The notes under the pieces were generated by a model, which did not search any database, was not told the origin of the DNA, and saw only the letters and a list, made by a program, of their open reading frames with translations. 64,000 nucleotides of DNA. Origin: UBA1189 sp045654565. GTDB taxonomy: Bacteria; Bacteroidota; Bacteroidia; Bacteroidales; Bacteroidaceae. The position numbers and the translations under genes are program-made. The stretch covers positions 4,224-68,223 of the forward strand of contig JAZONP010000219.1 of assembly GCA_045654565.1 (NCBI GenBank), written 5' to 3'. Below, piece after piece: positions 62,932 through 64,000 of this stretch (its first letter is position 1; the number at the start of each line of letters is the position of its first letter).

Positions 62932-63990
62932 TTACCTCCTCCCCACATAGTGCCACCAACGGTGCGGACGCAGCTTGGTGCGGTCCACGGTGAGCTGTAT
63001 GCCCACTTTGTGCACTGTGGTCAGTGCCAAGGCATCGTCGGGGGCGATGAGGTAATTGCGCAGTTCACTCACGGCCACGTTATAGAGTGCCTGCCCGTCT
63101 TTGGCATCGCGTTGCCAGATGGTGCGGCAGATGTCCTCCTTCGTCAGCATATATTCGGGTGCGGCCTCGATGAGCATGCGCAGCAGCGCCTCTCGTGTGG
63201 CGGTGAGTGTCACGGTGTCGCCGTTCCAGTGGTGCAGCGTGGCGGTGTTGAAGTCGATGCATGTGTTGCCTATGAGGTGCACGCCCTGCAGGTAGGCCAT
63301 GGCTTTCCTCACATATAGGATGACGACATAGAGCACTGCCATGACGAGCAGCAACAGCACCTGCCGCCAGGCTATCCACCGCATGCCGCTCCGTATGGTA
63401 CTGCGCTCCAAGGCCACCTTGCCCACCATCAGTCCCTGGTCGCAGATGCCTATGCCCACGGTGTCGGTGACGAATCCCTCCACGTGCCTTGCTATCAGCA
63501 CCTCACGGATGGGTGCATTCACGTTCATCGAGTCTGCCGTGGGGAACATCTCTTTTTGGTTCTTCACATATAGTTCTGTTGCAGCTTCGGCCTCAATGCC
63601 CATACTCTTCAATAGGTTGCTGAAGAGTGTGTCGGAGATACCAGGCGTGTAATACTTGCAATACATAAGCGCACTCTCTGAACACCTCCGCTGATATTCG
63701 TCATATTCTTTCGGAAGAAAATAGCGTGCAGATATCACTACGGTGTCTCCCTCAGTAATCACCGTAGTCTTCGTCTTGCGTGCATAGGCCTTGCTATGAT
63801 ACCTTCCCCAACTAGGATAGTTCCGTATGGCATATATCGAGTCTCCCCAGTATGGCACCGCCTCCCTGAACTGCTCATTGATGCGGCTCTGCATCGCTTC
63901 CTTGCTGTCGCGGTAGTTGAGCTGGTACGATGCGGCCAGCAGCAGTGCGGCCAGTAGTATATATATGTAGGTGAATCGGCGGTTCTTCAT
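62932..63990 (-). CDS. ToxR-like membrane-anchored winged-helix regulator
   Basis: A 352-residue protein with two membrane segments (about 8-23 and 207-226) enclosing a periplasmic domain of about 180 residues. The C-terminal cytoplasmic part (about 240-340) is an OmpR/PhoB-type winged helix: IDFNTATLHHW, VTLTATREALLRMLIEAAPEYMLTKEDICRTIWQ, LYNVAVSELRNYL and TTVHKVGIQLTV. The winged helix is at the C-terminus, reversed from Vibrio ToxR. It is likely a one-component sensor that binds DNA from the membrane. It lies 92 bp above the TIR gene on the same strand and may control it. The signal sensed is unknown. Confidence 0.85.
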   Translation of the reverse strand: MKNRRFTYIYILLAALLLAASYQLNYRDSKEAMQSRINEQFREAVPYWGDSIYAIRNYPSWGRYHSKAYARKTKTTVITEGDTVVISARYFLPKEYDEYQRRCSESALMYCKYYTPGISDTLFSNLLKSMGIEAEAATELYVKNQKEMFPTADSMNVNAPIREVLIARHVEGFVTDTVGIGICDQGLMVGKVALERSTIRSGMRWIAWRQVLLLLVMAVLYVVILYVRKAMAYLQGVHLIGNTCIDFNTATLHHWNGDTVTLTATREALLRMLIEAAPEYMLTKEDICRTIWQRDAKDGQALYNVAVSELRNYLIAPDDALALTTVHKVGIQLTVDRTKLRPHRWWHYVGRR

Positions 63991-64000
63991 AGATGAGTGA

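Overview
The window is a chromosomal segment of a Bacteroidales bacterium, most likely a gut or oral commensal. Evidence: a SusC/SusD pair, many lipoproteins with Bacteroidetes-type lipoboxes, BACON, DUF1573, DUF3575, DUF5119 and fimbrillin-like proteins, and promoters of the Bacteroides type (TTTG or TTG, 19-21 bp, TAnnTTTG). Genus cannot be fixed from the sequence alone. No rRNA, tRNA, CRISPR array, transposase or integrase was seen.

Left block (1-7304, mostly minus strand): the 5' end of hisS, a 1267-residue secreted multi-module protein, a YugP-type zinc metallopeptidase, purA and a Fur-family regulator. purA carries an in-frame TAG with its C-terminal 78 codons still intact behind it. 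A short phased repeat array follows purA, and a dyad overlaps the fur promoter.

Peptide-type PUL (7351-22809, minus strand): nine closely spaced genes, read susC, susD, DUF4984-like lipoprotein, a BACON-like lipoprotein, two leucine-rich-repeat lipoproteins, an S8 subtilase lipoprotein, a DUF1573 protein and a lipocalin-like lipoprotein, ending at a strong terminator. There is no glycoside hydrolase or lyase, so protein or glycoprotein is the likelier substrate (inference). dGTPase and a C10 (streptopain-like) cysteine protease follow.

Middle (27777-42282): a methyltransferase and PduO-type cobalamin adenosyltransferase pair and a DUF2795 gene. Then comes a low-density patch with a duplicated gene-end/terminator flanking an unrecognised acidic protein, a transglutaminase-like secreted protein, and a scar where a susD fragment and a GH28-like fragment meet head to head, both missing their 5' parts. 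An LptF/G-type permease, a DEAD-box helicase and a 1909-residue secreted papain-like protease with LamG, PKD and Big_2 modules follow.

Fimbria-like operon (42784-58933, minus strand): seven abutting genes from one promoter with a possible leader attenuator. They encode a DUF3575 barrel with a charged tail, a DUF5119 lipoprotein, a fimbrillin-like lipoprotein, a small DUF3575 barrel, an OmpA-domain/repeat protein, a 2116-residue protein built of about six tandem beta-barrel-like units, and an exported protein carrying an acyl-carrier-protein-like domain with the GIDSL serine. This is the best candidate in the window for an undescribed system: a surface-structure machine with two very unusual parts.

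Right block (59029-64000): dipeptidyl peptidase III, an AlkD-like HEAT-repeat protein, a tail-anchored TIR protein lacking the usual catalytic glutamate, and a ToxR-like membrane-bound winged-helix regulator.
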